DNA of 64,000 nt, from positions 372,001-436,000 of the forward strand of contig NZ_CP108364.1 in the NCBI RefSeq assembly GCF_035946055.1. Direction: 5' to 3'. This document shows positions 1 to 8,978 of this stretch, in pieces. The notes below the pieces were generated by a model. It had not been told where the DNA came from. It was given only the letters and a program-made list of their open reading frames with translations, and made no database searches. This DNA is from Streptomyces sp. NBC_01341. GTDB lineage: Bacteria; Actinomycetota; Actinomycetes; Streptomycetales; Streptomycetaceae. The position numbers were made by a program, and so were the translations under genes. Each line of letters begins with the position of its first letter. Positions within the stretch are counted from its first letter, which is position 1.

Positions 1-711
1 GACCAGGTCAGCCACTTCCGAAGGCCGGGAGAAGCGTCCCGAGGCAGTCGATGAGGCCGCCTGTGCCTTCACGTCGTCCGCCGATACCCCGGCCGCCTGG
101 GAAACCGTGGCGGCCACTCCGCCGTCACCCGTCCACAGCTCGGTCTCGACCGGCCCGGGACTGACGCTGTTCACCCGGATCCCTCGACCACCGAACTCCT
201 TCGACAGTGCTTTGGACAGACTGGACACAGCGGCTTTGGATGCGCTGTAGTCGACGACCACGGACTCGGGCAGGCGTGCGTTGACCGAGGCGATGTTGAT
301 GATCGAGCCGTCCCCCGCATCGATCATGCCGGGAAGTACCGCCCGGGTGACGGACACGGCGGTCATCAGGTTCAGCTCGATGGTCTGCCGCCACTGGGCA
401 TCGGTGACACTGAGGAATCCGCCCGGGCGCGCCGGGGCCGATCCCACGTTGTTGACCAGCACGTCGACGTGCCGGCCGGCGGCCGCGGCTGCCACCTGCT
501 GTGCTCCGTCGGGCGAGGTCAGATCCACCTGGACCCAGGTCACGGCTCCACGGTCGGCCAGAGTCCGCAGCTCGTCGGTGGACGTCCGGGCCACGGCCAG
601 GACATGGGCTCCGGCCTCGGCCAGGGCCGTCGTGACCGCGAGGCCGATCCCTTTGCTGGCCCCTGTGACAACGGCGTGCCGGCCGTCGAGTTCTGGCTGC
701 TGGTCGTTCAT
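1..711 (-). CDS. SDR family oxidoreductase (C-terminus beyond window)
   Basis: NAD(P)-dependent short-chain dehydrogenase/reductase. The first 237 residues are visible and the frame runs off the left edge. The Rossmann motif TGASKGIG lies near residues 16-23, NNVGS near 88, the catalytic Ser in INIAS and the catalytic YSASK further on, in normal order and spacing. The ATG at 711 has a GGAG motif 5-8 bases upstream. The substrate cannot be told. It faces away from everything else in the window, so its operon partners, if any, lie to the left. Confidence 0.93.
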   Translation of the reverse strand, partial: MNDQQPELDGRHAVVTGASKGIGLAVTTALAEAGAHVLAVARTSTDELRTLADRGAVTWVQVDLTSPDGAQQVAAAAAGRHVDVLVNNVGSAPARPGGFLSVTDAQWRQTIELNLMTAVSVTRAVLPGMIDAGDGSIINIASVNARLPESVVVDYSASKAAVSSLSKALSKEFGGRGIRVNSVSPGPVETELWTGDGGVAATVSQAAGVSADDVKAQAASSTASGRFSRPSEVADLV

Positions 712-854
712 CCCGGCTCCAGACGGAAGAGGAGGCGACAGTCCCCCGGCCGTGAGACCCCGGACGGGAGTCCGCTGTTCCTGATCCCATTCTGCGGCGT
801 GACAGCCTCGGGCGCCCTGCGACGGGGTCGCCCCCTCACCGACCACGTGAAGCG

Positions 855-897
855 GCCGGCACGGCGCTTCGGGGACACGGTCCCCTCACGTGCCGGC
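855..897 (-). terminator. nested hairpin, probable terminator of the ricin-lectin operon
   Basis: GCCGGCACG at 855-863 pairs with CGTGCCGGC at 889-897, and inside it GGGGAC (871-876) pairs with GTCCCC (880-885). It lies about 70 bases past the stop of the leftward gene ending at 968. There is no U-tract, as usual for this genus. Confidence 0.5.
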
Positions 898-967
898 GGC
901 CGGGTGCACACCGGTGGTGTACCGGTGCGTACCCGGCCGCCTGGCCGGTCTCAGTGACGGGAGCGGC

Positions 968-2287
968 TCACGGTTGGGCGGTGAGACCGAAGCTCTGTGC
1001 AGTGGAGCCGTCACAGGGACGCTGGGTCAGTTGCACGGAATCGGTCGCCGTCGAGGAAGCCGTGAGGCACTGACCGCTGTGCCTGGCCGAGAAGTGATAG
1101 CCGCCCGAGGTTTCCCGGACCGGCTGCCACTGCTGGTTGAGGCCGCCGGAGTACGACCACAGCTGCAGGGGCGCGCCCTGTGCGGTGGACCGGTCGGTGA
1201 CGTCCACGACCTGTTGCGGGTTGCCGCGCGCCGCGATGCGTACGTAGCCGCCGTCGGTGCGCCTGAACTGGAACTGCTGGGCGACGGTGCCGTTGCACGC
1301 GTACTGCTGCACGACCGTCCCGTTGGCCGTGCTCGCTCCCCTGGCATCGGCGCACTTCCCGTTGGCACGGTTCTCCATCGCGTACCAGGTGGTCTCCGGG
1401 ATGCCCTCGGCGGGCGGCTCGGTGGAGCCGGCGCCCGCGAGCCATTTGAGCCCGTCCAGAAGGAACCGGTTCTGGGTGGCGCTGGCGAACGTGGAGGAAG
1501 TCGGAGTGTTCGTGTCGTAGTTCATGGCGTTGTGCCCGAAGTTGGCGTAGAGCATCTTGTACTGGCGGTTGGTCCAGAGGATGGGGTAGTAACCGCTGTA
1601 CCAGATCTCACCGGCGCTCGTCCCGAGGGGGAAGCTGGTGGGGTCGACCGAGGCGAGGATGTCGATGTCGGGGTTGTTGCGGAGATCGTTCGACCAGCTG
1701 TACCACTCGCTGACCGACGAGGTGAACGTCTGGGGCAGGCTCACTGTCGACGGGTGGGCCCTGTCCTCGACCCGCAGTACGGCCGTGGTCGGCCCCCACG
1801 TGTTGGACTTGAAGTTGCCACTGCCGAGGAACTGGTTGTAGTACCAGGGCCAGCTCTGGGCATCGGTCGTGAAGGCCGAGACATGGAAGCCCAGCCAGCC
1901 ACCGCCCGCCCGCATGTACCGCTCGAAGCCCGAACGCTGCGCGGCACTCTGCGGACCGTCGTCGAGGAACAGGACAACGTCGTAGGCGTCCACGCCTCCG
2001 TTGGCGAGCAGGTTCCAGTCTGTGCTCGCGGTGTAGGTGAAGCCGTTCGAGGCGCCGGCCTGCGGGAACCAGGTGTTGGCCTCCCGGGCGAAGCTGATGT
2101 GGGCCTGGTCGTAGGTGCCGCTGTAGAGCCCCAGCACCTTGAACGGTGCTGCGGCGGCCCCGCGTTCCGCCGGACCGGCGGTGGACGGGGTCACTGTCAG
2201 GGAGAGCAGTGCGGCCAACAGGGTCAGGGCTGTCAGCAGCGACCGCAGTAAGCGGTGCGGGGGGCGGTGTGCTGTCGTCGTGGGCAC
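968..2287 (-). CDS. secreted ThuA-like protein with C-terminal ricin B lectin domain
   Basis: Predicted exported protein of 439 residues. An N-terminal signal segment (RSLLTALTLLAALLSL) is followed by a ThuA/class I glutamine-amidotransferase-like fold (about residues 45-280, starting FKVLGLYSGTYDQAH). A ricin-type beta-trefoil (about 300-439) carries Q-x-W repeats such as QQWQP. ThuA-like domains are linked to carbohydrate use; the lectin would bind sugar polymers. I chose the GTG at 2287 because AGGAG lies 6 bases upstream; an ATG 48 bases earlier has no comparable site and would push the signal peptide inward. It follows the chitinase-like gene by about 60 bases on the same strand, so the two are probably co-transcribed. 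The catalytic activity is unknown. Confidence 0.88.
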   Translation of the reverse strand: MPTTTAHRPPHRLLRSLLTALTLLAALLSLTVTPSTAGPAERGAAAAPFKVLGLYSGTYDQAHISFAREANTWFPQAGASNGFTYTASTDWNLLANGGVDAYDVVLFLDDGPQSAAQRSGFERYMRAGGGWLGFHVSAFTTDAQSWPWYYNQFLGSGNFKSNTWGPTTAVLRVEDRAHPSTVSLPQTFTSSVSEWYSWSNDLRNNPDIDILASVDPTSFPLGTSAGEIWYSGYYPILWTNRQYKMLYANFGHNAMNYDTNTPTSSTFASATQNRFLLDGLKWLAGAGSTEPPAEGIPETTWYAMENRANGKCADARGASTANGTVVQQYACNGTVAQQFQFRRTDGGYVRIAARGNPQQVVDVTDRSTAQGAPLQLWSYSGGLNQQWQPVRETSGGYHFSARHSGQCLTASSTATDSVQLTQRPCDGSTAQSFGLTAQP

Positions 2288-2345
2288 GAGATCTCCTGCA
2301 CGTCTGGGTCCGGGAGCGGACGGGGGGTGCGACACGGGAGGGCGA

Positions 2346-3737
2346 TCAGCCGCGGTACTGCGCCAGGACCCGGGTGAAGTCCCAGGGCTGCTGGCTCACC
2401 TCGGAGCAGGTGTCAGCTCCTCCCCCGGTACACGGCCGGTCGCGGTTGACCGACCAGAACGTCAGTCGTGCGAGATGGTGCTGCTGCGCGTAGGCGAGGA
2501 TGGTGCGGAAGTCGGCGACGGTGATGGTTTCGCCCACGTCGGTGACGCCGTTCATCGACGAGATGCCCGTGTGCCGGTAGGCCTGGTCGTCGCTGTATCC
2601 GTACGCGTTCTTCACCGCGGTCTTCAGCCCCTCGGCCGCGCGTGTGGTGAGCGTCCCCATGTTCTGGCCGTTTCCGCCGAAGTTGAACGGCATGATGGTC
2701 CAGCTGTCCACGGTCAGGCCCGCCGACGCCGCCCGGTTGATCAGGCCGGTGTCCGGTCCGCTCTGTCCGGTGCCGAAGGTGACGTACGTCTTGATACCGG
2801 GGTTGTTGGCCTTCACCGTCTTCAGGGCGTCCACGGTGCGCTGCTGGACGGTGGGGCTGTCGTAGGCCGCGGCCTCGATGTCGATGTCGATGGCCTTGAG
2901 CCCGTAGGCGTTGATGACCTTCTGGTACGCCGCCGCCAGTTCACCGGCACTGGAGCAGGAGCTCTCCAGTTTGTTGCCGCTCCAGCCGCCGAAGGACGGG
3001 ATGACGTCGCCGCCGTTGCCGCGCACGGTGTTCACCGTCTGCTGGTCGACGCCGCCGGTCAGGGGACGGCTGCCGTCCCACTGGGGGTTGCAGTAGCCGT
3101 TGCTGAGGACGAAGGCGAGTGTGTACCACTTGACGCCGGTGGCGTTGGTGACGGTGGTCGGGCTCGGCGGGTTCCCCCACCCGTTGTACAGGTAGGGAGC
3201 GACGGCCATCGGCGCGTCGCCGCCTGGGGTGTCACCGCCGCCCGATGCGTTCCATGTCTGGTTGGCGGCGCCGGTACAGCTCCAGATCTGGAGCCGGGTG
3301 CCGTTCGCCGAGGAACTGCCGGTGACGTCGACGCACTTGTTCGACTGCGGGTTGACGATGGTCCCCGCAGCGGTCACCGTCCACTTCTGGTTCGCCCCGC
3401 CGGTGCAGTCCCACAGTTGGAGGGTGGCGCCGTTCGCGGTGGACCTGTCGACGATGTCCAGGCACTTTCCCAGCGCGCTGACGCTGCCGTCCGAGCCGAC
3501 CGTCCATTGCTGGGCACCGGTGGAGTTGCAGTCGTACAGCTGGACAGCGGCCCCGTTGGCGCTGCTCGCGCCGGCGACGTCCATGCACTTTCCGCCCAGG
3601 CCGGTGATCTGCCCGGCGGCCGCCGAGGCCGGGGTCACCGCAAGGGCACCCGCGGCCGTGGTGAGAACTCCGACAGTGAGGACGGTGCGCAGCAGTCGGG
3701 ACCGCCTGATGCGATCGAGGTGGGGGATTGCGGCCAT
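2346..3737 (-). CDS. secreted GH18 chitinase-like enzyme with N-terminal ricin B lectin domain
   Basis: About 463 residues. A twin-Arg-like basic start and hydrophobic signal (LLRTVLTVGVLTTAAGALAV) precede a ricin lectin/CBM13 trefoil with three Q-x-W repeats (QQWTV, NQKWTV, NQTW). A short linker leads into a glycoside hydrolase 18 barrel. The signature AIDIDIEAAAY keeps the D-x-D-x-E catalytic spacing, with the final Glu as proton donor. Role: extracellular chitin or related beta-1,4-GlcNAc breakdown. The ATG at 3737 has AAAGG 11 bases upstream; a GTG three codons earlier is also possible. A palindrome and a DasR-like site lie upstream. The exact substrate (chitin versus peptidoglycan) is not settled by sequence. 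Confidence 0.9.
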   Translation of the reverse strand: MAAIPHLDRIRRSRLLRTVLTVGVLTTAAGALAVTPASAAAGQITGLGGKCMDVAGASSANGAAVQLYDCNSTGAQQWTVGSDGSVSALGKCLDIVDRSTANGATLQLWDCTGGANQKWTVTAAGTIVNPQSNKCVDVTGSSSANGTRLQIWSCTGAANQTWNASGGGDTPGGDAPMAVAPYLYNGWGNPPSPTTVTNATGVKWYTLAFVLSNGYCNPQWDGSRPLTGGVDQQTVNTVRGNGGDVIPSFGGWSGNKLESSCSSAGELAAAYQKVINAYGLKAIDIDIEAAAYDSPTVQQRTVDALKTVKANNPGIKTYVTFGTGQSGPDTGLINRAASAGLTVDSWTIMPFNFGGNGQNMGTLTTRAAEGLKTAVKNAYGYSDDQAYRHTGISSMNGVTDVGETITVADFRTILAYAQQHHLARLTFWSVNRDRPCTGGGADTCSEVSQQPWDFTRVLAQYRG

Positions 3738-3803
3738 AGGTGTCACGGCCTTTCGTACTCGGCGGGTGGGGGTGGGGTGCGCCGTACGTCGGCCCACACA
3801 CAT

Positions 3804-3827
3804 CCGCGTTCATACTTATGAACGCGG
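3804..3827. promoter_or_regulatory. 24-bp palindrome upstream of chitinase-like gene
   Basis: CCGCGTTCATA at 3804-3814 is exactly complementary to TATGAACGCGG at 3817-3827 with a 2-base spacer. It lies 67 bases before the chitinase start. The short spacer and symmetry fit an operator for a dimeric repressor; the protein is unknown. Confidence 0.7.
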
Positions 3828-3862
3828 GTCGCATGCATGAGGAGGCTTTGGTCGGTGAACCT

Positions 3863-3878
3863 AAAGGTCTGAACCAGT
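3863..3878 (-). promoter_or_regulatory. DasR-like (dre) site
   Basis: Read on the minus strand the site is ACTGGTTCAGACCTTT, matching 12 of 16 positions of the DasR consensus ACTGGTCTAGACCACT from memory. It lies about 126 bases upstream of the chitinase-like gene. DasR is the GlcNAc-6P-responsive repressor of Streptomyces chitin genes, so the context fits. The match is imperfect. Confidence 0.5.
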
Positions 3879-4067
3879 GCCCGTCAAGATGTCGGGACGC
3901 ATGAGAAGCAGCCCGCGGGCGGCGACGCCCGCGCCGGGGGGATTCGGCCGACTCGAGGGCACTTCCGCCGACTGCGCGCCTCGCCGCGATCGCCCCTACG
4001 ATGGGCGGAGGCCGTAGCGGTAGCGGGGCCGCCCTGCCGTGGTTCCGGCCTGCGACGTAGGGGACGT

Positions 4068-5744
4068 ATGGCAGAGGCCGCAGACAGGAAGCGGACCGTC
4101 ATCGTGACCGTGGATGACGATCCGGGTGTCTCCCGCGCCGTTGCCCGTGACCTCAGACGACGCTACGGCGCCGCCTACCGCGTTGTCCGCGCGGAATCGG
4201 GCGACTCGGCGCTCCAGGCACTGCGGGAGCTGAAACTGCGCGGCGATCTGGTCGCGGTGATCCTCGCCGACTACCGGATGCCGCAGATGAACGGCATCGA
4301 GTTCCTCGAACAGGCCCTGGACGTCTACCCCGAGGCCCGTCGGGTCCTGTTGACCGCATACGCGGACACAGGAGCGGCGATCGACGCGATCAACGTCGTG
4401 GACCTCGACCACTACCTGCTGAAACCGTGGGACCCTCCGGAGGAAAAGCTCTACCCGGTGCTGGACGACCTGCTCCAGGCGTGGCGGGCCGGCCACCACC
4501 GGGCGCACCCGAGCACCAAGGTCGTCGGGCACCGCTGGTCGGCACGGTCCTCGGAGACCCGGGAGTTCCTGGCCCGCAATCAGGTGCCGTACCGCTGGTA
4601 CTCATCCGACGAGCCGGAAGGGCAGCGGTTGCTGTCCGCCGCCGGGCAGGACGGGCTCCGGCTGCCCGTGGTGATCACCCCGGACGGAACGCCACTCGTG
4701 GAGCCCGAGGCCACCGAACTCGCCGTCCACGTGGGTCTCGCCACCACGCCGACGGCGGACTTCTACGACCTGGTGGTGGTCGGCGGTGGTCCGGCCGGAC
4801 TGGGCGCGGCCGTGTACGGCGCATCGGAAGGGCTGCGGACGGTGCTGGTGGAGCGGTCGGCGACCGGCGGACAGGCCGGCCAGAGCTCCCGGATCGAGAA
4901 CTACCTGGGTTTTCCGGACGGCGTCTCGGGCGGGCAGCTCACGGAGCGCGCCATGCGGCAGGCGGGAAGGTTCGGCGCCGAGGTCCTCACGACGCGGGAG
5001 GTGACCGGCCTCGAGGCCCACGGGTCGGCGCGGATCGTGCGGTTCTCGGACGGCTCGGAGATCGCCGCACACAGTGTCATCCTGGCCACCGGTGTGTCGT
5101 ACCGCCAGCTCCCCTCGGGAGGCGCGGACGAGCTGACGGGCCGTGGCGTGTTCTACGGCTCGGCCCTGACGGAGGCGGCCTCCTGCCAAGGCCATGACGT
5201 GTACATCGTCGGTGGCGCCAACTCGGCCGGGCAGGCGGCGATGTACCTCTCACGGACCGCCAAGTCGGTGACGCTGCTGGTGCGCGGAGAGTCGATCGCC
5301 GCGTCGATGTCGTACTACCTGATCCAGCAGGTCGAGGAGACGCCGAACATCCGGGTGAAGTGCGGCACCGTCGTCGACACCGCACACGGTGACGGCCACC
5401 TGGAGCATCTGACCCTGCGTGAGGTCGGGAGCGGTGGGACCGAACTCGTCGACGCGCAATGGCTGTTCGTCTTCATCGGCGCCGCCCCGCTGACCGACTG
5501 GCTGGACGGCACGGTACTCCGCGACAGGAAGGGGTTCATCCTGGCCGGGCCGGACATGACGCCCGACGGGCGGCCACCGGCCGATTGGGAACTGGAACGA
5601 CCGCCGTACCACCTGGAGACCAGTGTCCCCGGGGTGTTCGTGGCGGGCGACGCGCGCGCCGAGTCAGCGAAGCGGGTCGCGTCCGCAGTCGGAGAGGGAG
5701 CCATGGCCGTGATGCTCGTCCACCGCTACCTGGAGCAGACATGA
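4068..5744 (+). CDS. response-regulator receiver fused to thioredoxin-reductase-like flavoprotein
   Basis: Fused protein of 558 residues. Residues 10-130 are a CheY-like receiver with phospho-acceptor Asp68 (ILADYRMP), switch Thr96 and Lys119 (LLKPW). Residues about 150-222 form a glutaredoxin-like linker (VVGHRWSARS). From about 230 there is a pyridine-nucleotide disulfide oxidoreductase with FAD site VVGGGPAGLGAA and NAD(P)H site IVGGANSAGQAA. The region that in TrxR carries CxxC here reads EAASCQGH, so the redox disulfide is missing and electrons probably do not go to thioredoxin. The stop overlaps the next gene's ATG (ATGA), so it is translationally coupled to the kinase. Phosphorylation probably controls the flavoenzyme instead of DNA binding (inference). 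Confidence 0.93.
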   Translation: MAEAADRKRTVIVTVDDDPGVSRAVARDLRRRYGAAYRVVRAESGDSALQALRELKLRGDLVAVILADYRMPQMNGIEFLEQALDVYPEARRVLLTAYADTGAAIDAINVVDLDHYLLKPWDPPEEKLYPVLDDLLQAWRAGHHRAHPSTKVVGHRWSARSSETREFLARNQVPYRWYSSDEPEGQRLLSAAGQDGLRLPVVITPDGTPLVEPEATELAVHVGLATTPTADFYDLVVVGGGPAGLGAAVYGASEGLRTVLVERSATGGQAGQSSRIENYLGFPDGVSGGQLTERAMRQAGRFGAEVLTTREVTGLEAHGSARIVRFSDGSEIAAHSVILATGVSYRQLPSGGADELTGRGVFYGSALTEAASCQGHDVYIVGGANSAGQAAMYLSRTAKSVTLLVRGESIAASMSYYLIQQVEETPNIRVKCGTVVDTAHGDGHLEHLTLREVGSGGTELVDAQWLFVFIGAAPLTDWLDGTVLRDRKGFILAGPDMTPDGRPPADWELERPPYHLETSVPGVFVAGDARAESAKRVASAVGEGAMAVMLVHRYLEQT

Positions 5745-7210
5745 GTGGCGTGCCGCTGACATGCAACCCCGACGAGATCGCGAGCCTGTTCCTCTTCGAG
5801 AAACTGCACCCCGACCAGGTGGGCCGCCTGTGCGCCGAGGGAGGGGTGAAGCAGTTCCAGCCGGGACCCGTCTACACCGAGGGAGAGCCCGCCTCCTGTT
5901 TCTACGTCATGCTCGACGGTACGGTCGTGCTGTCCCGTCGGGTCGGCGGGGACGACGTCGAGGTCACCCGCACCTCCCAGCCGGGTGTGTACGCCGGAGC
6001 CATGCAGGCGTACGTCGGCGACCGCGTTCCGCAGATCTACAACAACTCCATGCGCGTCACCGAGCCGTCGCGCTTCTTCGTCCTGCCCGCGGAGACCTTC
6101 GCCAACGTCATGCGCGAGTGGTTCCCGATGGCCGTGCACCTGCTGGAAGGGCTCTTCTTCGGTTCCAAGAGCACGCAGCGGGCCGTCGGACAGCGGGAAC
6201 GGCTGCTGGCACTCGGCTCGCTGTCCGCGGGGCTGACGCACGAGCTCAACAACCCGGCTGCCGCAGCCGTCCGCGCGACCTCGGCATTGCGGGAGCGGGT
6301 GGCGAAAATGCGCCGCAAGCTCGGAGTCATCGCCGAGGGCTCCTTCTCCCGCGACACCCTTGCCGGCCTGATCGACATCCAGGAACGCACGGCCGAGCGG
6401 ATCGCCAAAGCACCCTCGCTCAGCGCGATGGAGGCAGCCGACCGCGAGGACGCCCTTGCGGACTGGCTCGAGGGGCACGGCATCGAGCAGAGCTGGCAGA
6501 TCGCGCCCACGTTCGTGCAGGCGGGCCTGGACACCGAATGGCTGGATCGGATCGCGCTCACCGTGGACGAGGAGATCCTCCCGGGGGCAGTCGGGTGGCT
6601 CAACTACACCGTCGAGACGGAACTGTTGTTGAACGAGATCGCGGACTCCACCGCCCGGGTCTCCCACCTGGTCGACGCCGCCAAGCAATACGCCCAGCTC
6701 GACCGGGCGCCGTACCGCACCGTCGACGTCCACGAACTCCTCGACAGCACACTGGTGATGCTCTCGGCCAAGATCAGCTCGCATATCTCGGTCGTCAAGG
6801 ATTACGACCGTACGGCGCCCCAGGTCCCGGCCTATCCGGCGGAGCTCAACCAGGTGTGGACCAACCTGATCGACAACGCGGTGGCGGCCATGCGCGATGC
6901 GGACGGGCCGGGGACCCTGACCGTCCGGACGGCACTCCAGCACGACCGGTTGCTGGTGGAGTTCCGCGACACCGGAACCGGAATCCCGGAAGAGATCCGC
7001 GGACGCGTCTTCGACCCGTTCTTCACCACCAAACCGGTGGGGGAAGGCACAGGGCTCGGCCTCGACATCTCCTGGCGGATCGTGGTGGACAAACACCACG
7101 GCACACTCCAGGTGGAATCCGAACCTGGCGACACTCGTTTCCAGGTACTGCTCCCGCTCACCGCGGACGACGCCGAGGGCTCCGAGGGCTCCGACGACAG
7201 CCCGTCCTGA
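5741..7210 (+). CDS. sensor histidine kinase with N-terminal cyclic-nucleotide-binding domain
   Basis: Cytosolic kinase of 489 residues with no membrane segment. Residues about 10-130 are a cNMP-binding/CRP-like beta-roll (FYVMLDGTVVLSRR). The H-box LSAGLTHELNNP places the phospho-His at 167. The HATPase domain has the N-box LIDNAVAAM and G-boxes DTGTGIPEE and GEGTGLGLDIS. The start is the ATG overlapping the upstream stop. It is the evident cognate kinase for the receiver-flavoprotein. The input could be cAMP/cGMP or merely a CRP-like redox/ligand fold; the beta-roll does not prove nucleotide binding. Confidence 0.93.
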   Translation: MSGVPLTCNPDEIASLFLFEKLHPDQVGRLCAEGGVKQFQPGPVYTEGEPASCFYVMLDGTVVLSRRVGGDDVEVTRTSQPGVYAGAMQAYVGDRVPQIYNNSMRVTEPSRFFVLPAETFANVMREWFPMAVHLLEGLFFGSKSTQRAVGQRERLLALGSLSAGLTHELNNPAAAAVRATSALRERVAKMRRKLGVIAEGSFSRDTLAGLIDIQERTAERIAKAPSLSAMEAADREDALADWLEGHGIEQSWQIAPTFVQAGLDTEWLDRIALTVDEEILPGAVGWLNYTVETELLLNEIADSTARVSHLVDAAKQYAQLDRAPYRTVDVHELLDSTLVMLSAKISSHISVVKDYDRTAPQVPAYPAELNQVWTNLIDNAVAAMRDADGPGTLTVRTALQHDRLLVEFRDTGTGIPEEIRGRVFDPFFTTKPVGEGTGLGLDISWRIVVDKHHGTLQVESEPGDTRFQVLLPLTADDAEGSEGSDDSPS

Positions 7211-7339
7211 GCCGCAGACCGGGCACCCGCGGGCATGGAGGACAAGGTGCGGCGGCGGCGCGGCGACCGCCCCCGACGAGCGGTCTGCGCGGCCTCGCGG
7301 CGGTGGGCGTGAGCCGTTCCGTACCCTGGGAGGATGCGG

Positions 7340-8239
7340 ATGCGCCCCACACTGAGCTGGACCCCCACCGAGAACCCGTCGCCGGGCACCACCGACCTGC
7401 GGCCGGTGGAGGATGCGCTGAGCACCGGCGGAGTACTGGTCCTCAGCGGAGCGGGCATCTCCACCGAGTCGGGCATTCCCGACTACCGGGGAGAGGGCGG
7501 AAGCCTGAGCCGGCACACCCCGATGACGTACCAGGACTTCACCGCCGAGGCTCAGGCCCGGCGCCGCTACTGGGCGCGGAGCCATCTCGGCTGGCGCACG
7601 TTCGGCCGCGCCCGCCCCAACGCCGGCCACCGGGCCGTAGCCGCGTTCGAGCGACGTGGTCTGCTCTCCGGTGTGATCACCCAGAACGTCGACGGTCTGC
7701 ACCAGGCCGCCGGTGCCGAAGCGGTCGTGGAACTCCACGGCAGTCTGAATCGCGTCGTGTGCCTCTCCTGCGGCGACCTCAGTGCCCGCCGTGAGCTCGC
7801 GCGGCGACTGGAGGAGGCGAATGCGGGCTTCGCACCGGTGGCCGCCGCGATCAACCCCGACGGTGACGCCGACCTGACCGACGAGCAGGTCGGGGACTTC
7901 TGCGTGGTGCCGTGCACGGTATGCGGCGGGGTCCTCAAACCGGACGTGGTGTTCTTCGGCGAGGCGGTGCCCCCGCAGCGGGTCGAGCACTGCCGCGAAC
8001 TGGTCCGCGCGGCATCCTCGCTGCTGGTCCTGGGGTCCTCACTCACGGTGATGTCGGGTCTCCGCTTCGTCCGTCAGGCAGCCGAGGACGGGAAGCCGGT
8101 GCTCATCATCAACCGCGACCCGACCCGGGGCGACCGGCACGCCCTCACCCGCGTCGCGCTCTCGTTGGGACCGGCACTGGTCACCGTGGCCGGCCGGCTG
8201 GGCATCCCCGCCGTCGAAGGGGCCGCGGAGTCCGCCTGA
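7340..8239 (+). CDS. Sir2-family NAD-dependent protein deacetylase
   Basis: Sirtuin of 299 residues. It shows GAGISTESGIPDYRG for NAD binding, TQNVDGLH, the catalytic His in VELHGSLNR, and two zinc pairs (CLSC and C-x2-C in PCTVCGG). It removes acetyl groups from lysines using NAD and releases nicotinamide and O-acetyl-ADP-ribose. I take the second ATG (7340) because GGGAGG ends exactly at the first ATG (7334) and sits 6 bases before the second. It follows the kinase by 129 bases in the same direction. Class II/SIRT4-like by the long insertion between the zinc pairs (inference). Confidence 0.93.
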   Translation: MRPTLSWTPTENPSPGTTDLRPVEDALSTGGVLVLSGAGISTESGIPDYRGEGGSLSRHTPMTYQDFTAEAQARRRYWARSHLGWRTFGRARPNAGHRAVAAFERRGLLSGVITQNVDGLHQAAGAEAVVELHGSLNRVVCLSCGDLSARRELARRLEEANAGFAPVAAAINPDGDADLTDEQVGDFCVVPCTVCGGVLKPDVVFFGEAVPPQRVEHCRELVRAASSLLVLGSSLTVMSGLRFVRQAAEDGKPVLIINRDPTRGDRHALTRVALSLGPALVTVAGRLGIPAVEGAAESA

Positions 8240-8411
8240 CACGCGGAGGCTTGCGGGATGCGGGGCAGCGCCCCGGCCCGGAGGGTCAGGCATCGGACCT
8301 GCTCGCCCATGCCGGGACCGCCGTTTCTCGATGCGCTTCGGACCTGATCCGTACGGTTGTACGCCTTCGGGTGGACCGCCGGCCGACGTGCTCCCGCAGC
8401 GCGACCGGCGA

Positions 8412-8978
8412 TCAGCGCACCGAGGGGCGCCGGTGCCGGGCCCAGTGCTCGGCCGCGGTCATTCCGAGCAGCACCACGTCGTGGTGCTCACCTGCGAAGT
8501 ACTCGTGCTGCCGGAGCCGCCCTTCCTCGACGAAGTCCAGCCGACGGTAGAGGGCGAGAGACGCCTCGTTGAAGGCGTACACCTCCACCTCACACTTGTT
8601 GTGGCGCTGTTCCGCGAACATGTAGGTGAGGATCAGCTCGGTGGCCTCCCTGGCGTACCCGTTCCTTCGGTGGTCGCGAGAGATCTCGATACCCGTCCTG
8701 AACCGCCCCGCACGGCTGTCGGTCTCCCCGACCGTCACGGCGCCCGCGAAGGCCCGCTCACCCAGCGTCTCGACCACGAGGCAGTACGATCCGCCGTGCG
8801 GCGTCCGCCCCGCGCGCTCGGCGGTCCAGGACCGAAAGCTCTCCTCGGAGCGAGGAGGTTCGATCATGTCGGCGTTCCGTACGTCGACGGTGTTCCGGGA
8901 CAGGTCCCGGAAGCCTCGCCAGTCGTCGGGTTCCACGCCCCGCAGACGAATCCGCTCGCCGGTCCACATGTCGTTCAC
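8412..8978 (-). CDS. GNAT family N-acetyltransferase
   Basis: RimJ/RimL-type acetyltransferase of 188 residues. It starts WTGERIRLRGVEPDDW and has the acetyl-CoA site ISRDHRRNGYAREATELI, then NEASLALYRRLDFVEEG. It transfers acetyl from acetyl-CoA to a protein N-terminus, antibiotic or small amine; the acceptor is unknown. The GTG at 8978 has GAGG 8 bases upstream; an ATG three codons in is the alternative. It converges on the sirtuin gene, placing an acetylase next to a deacetylase. Confidence 0.9.
   Translation of the reverse strand: MNDMWTGERIRLRGVEPDDWRGFRDLSRNTVDVRNADMIEPPRSEESFRSWTAERAGRTPHGGSYCLVVETLGERAFAGAVTVGETDSRAGRFRTGIEISRDHRRNGYAREATELILTYMFAEQRHNKCEVEVYAFNEASLALYRRLDFVEEGRLRQHEYFAGEHHDVVLLGMTAAEHWARHRRPSVR

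Noticed and set aside
5726..7990. 754-residue open frame on the minus strand
   Set aside because: Antisense to the histidine kinase and sirtuin; exists only because of the high-GC codon pattern and has no family resemblance.
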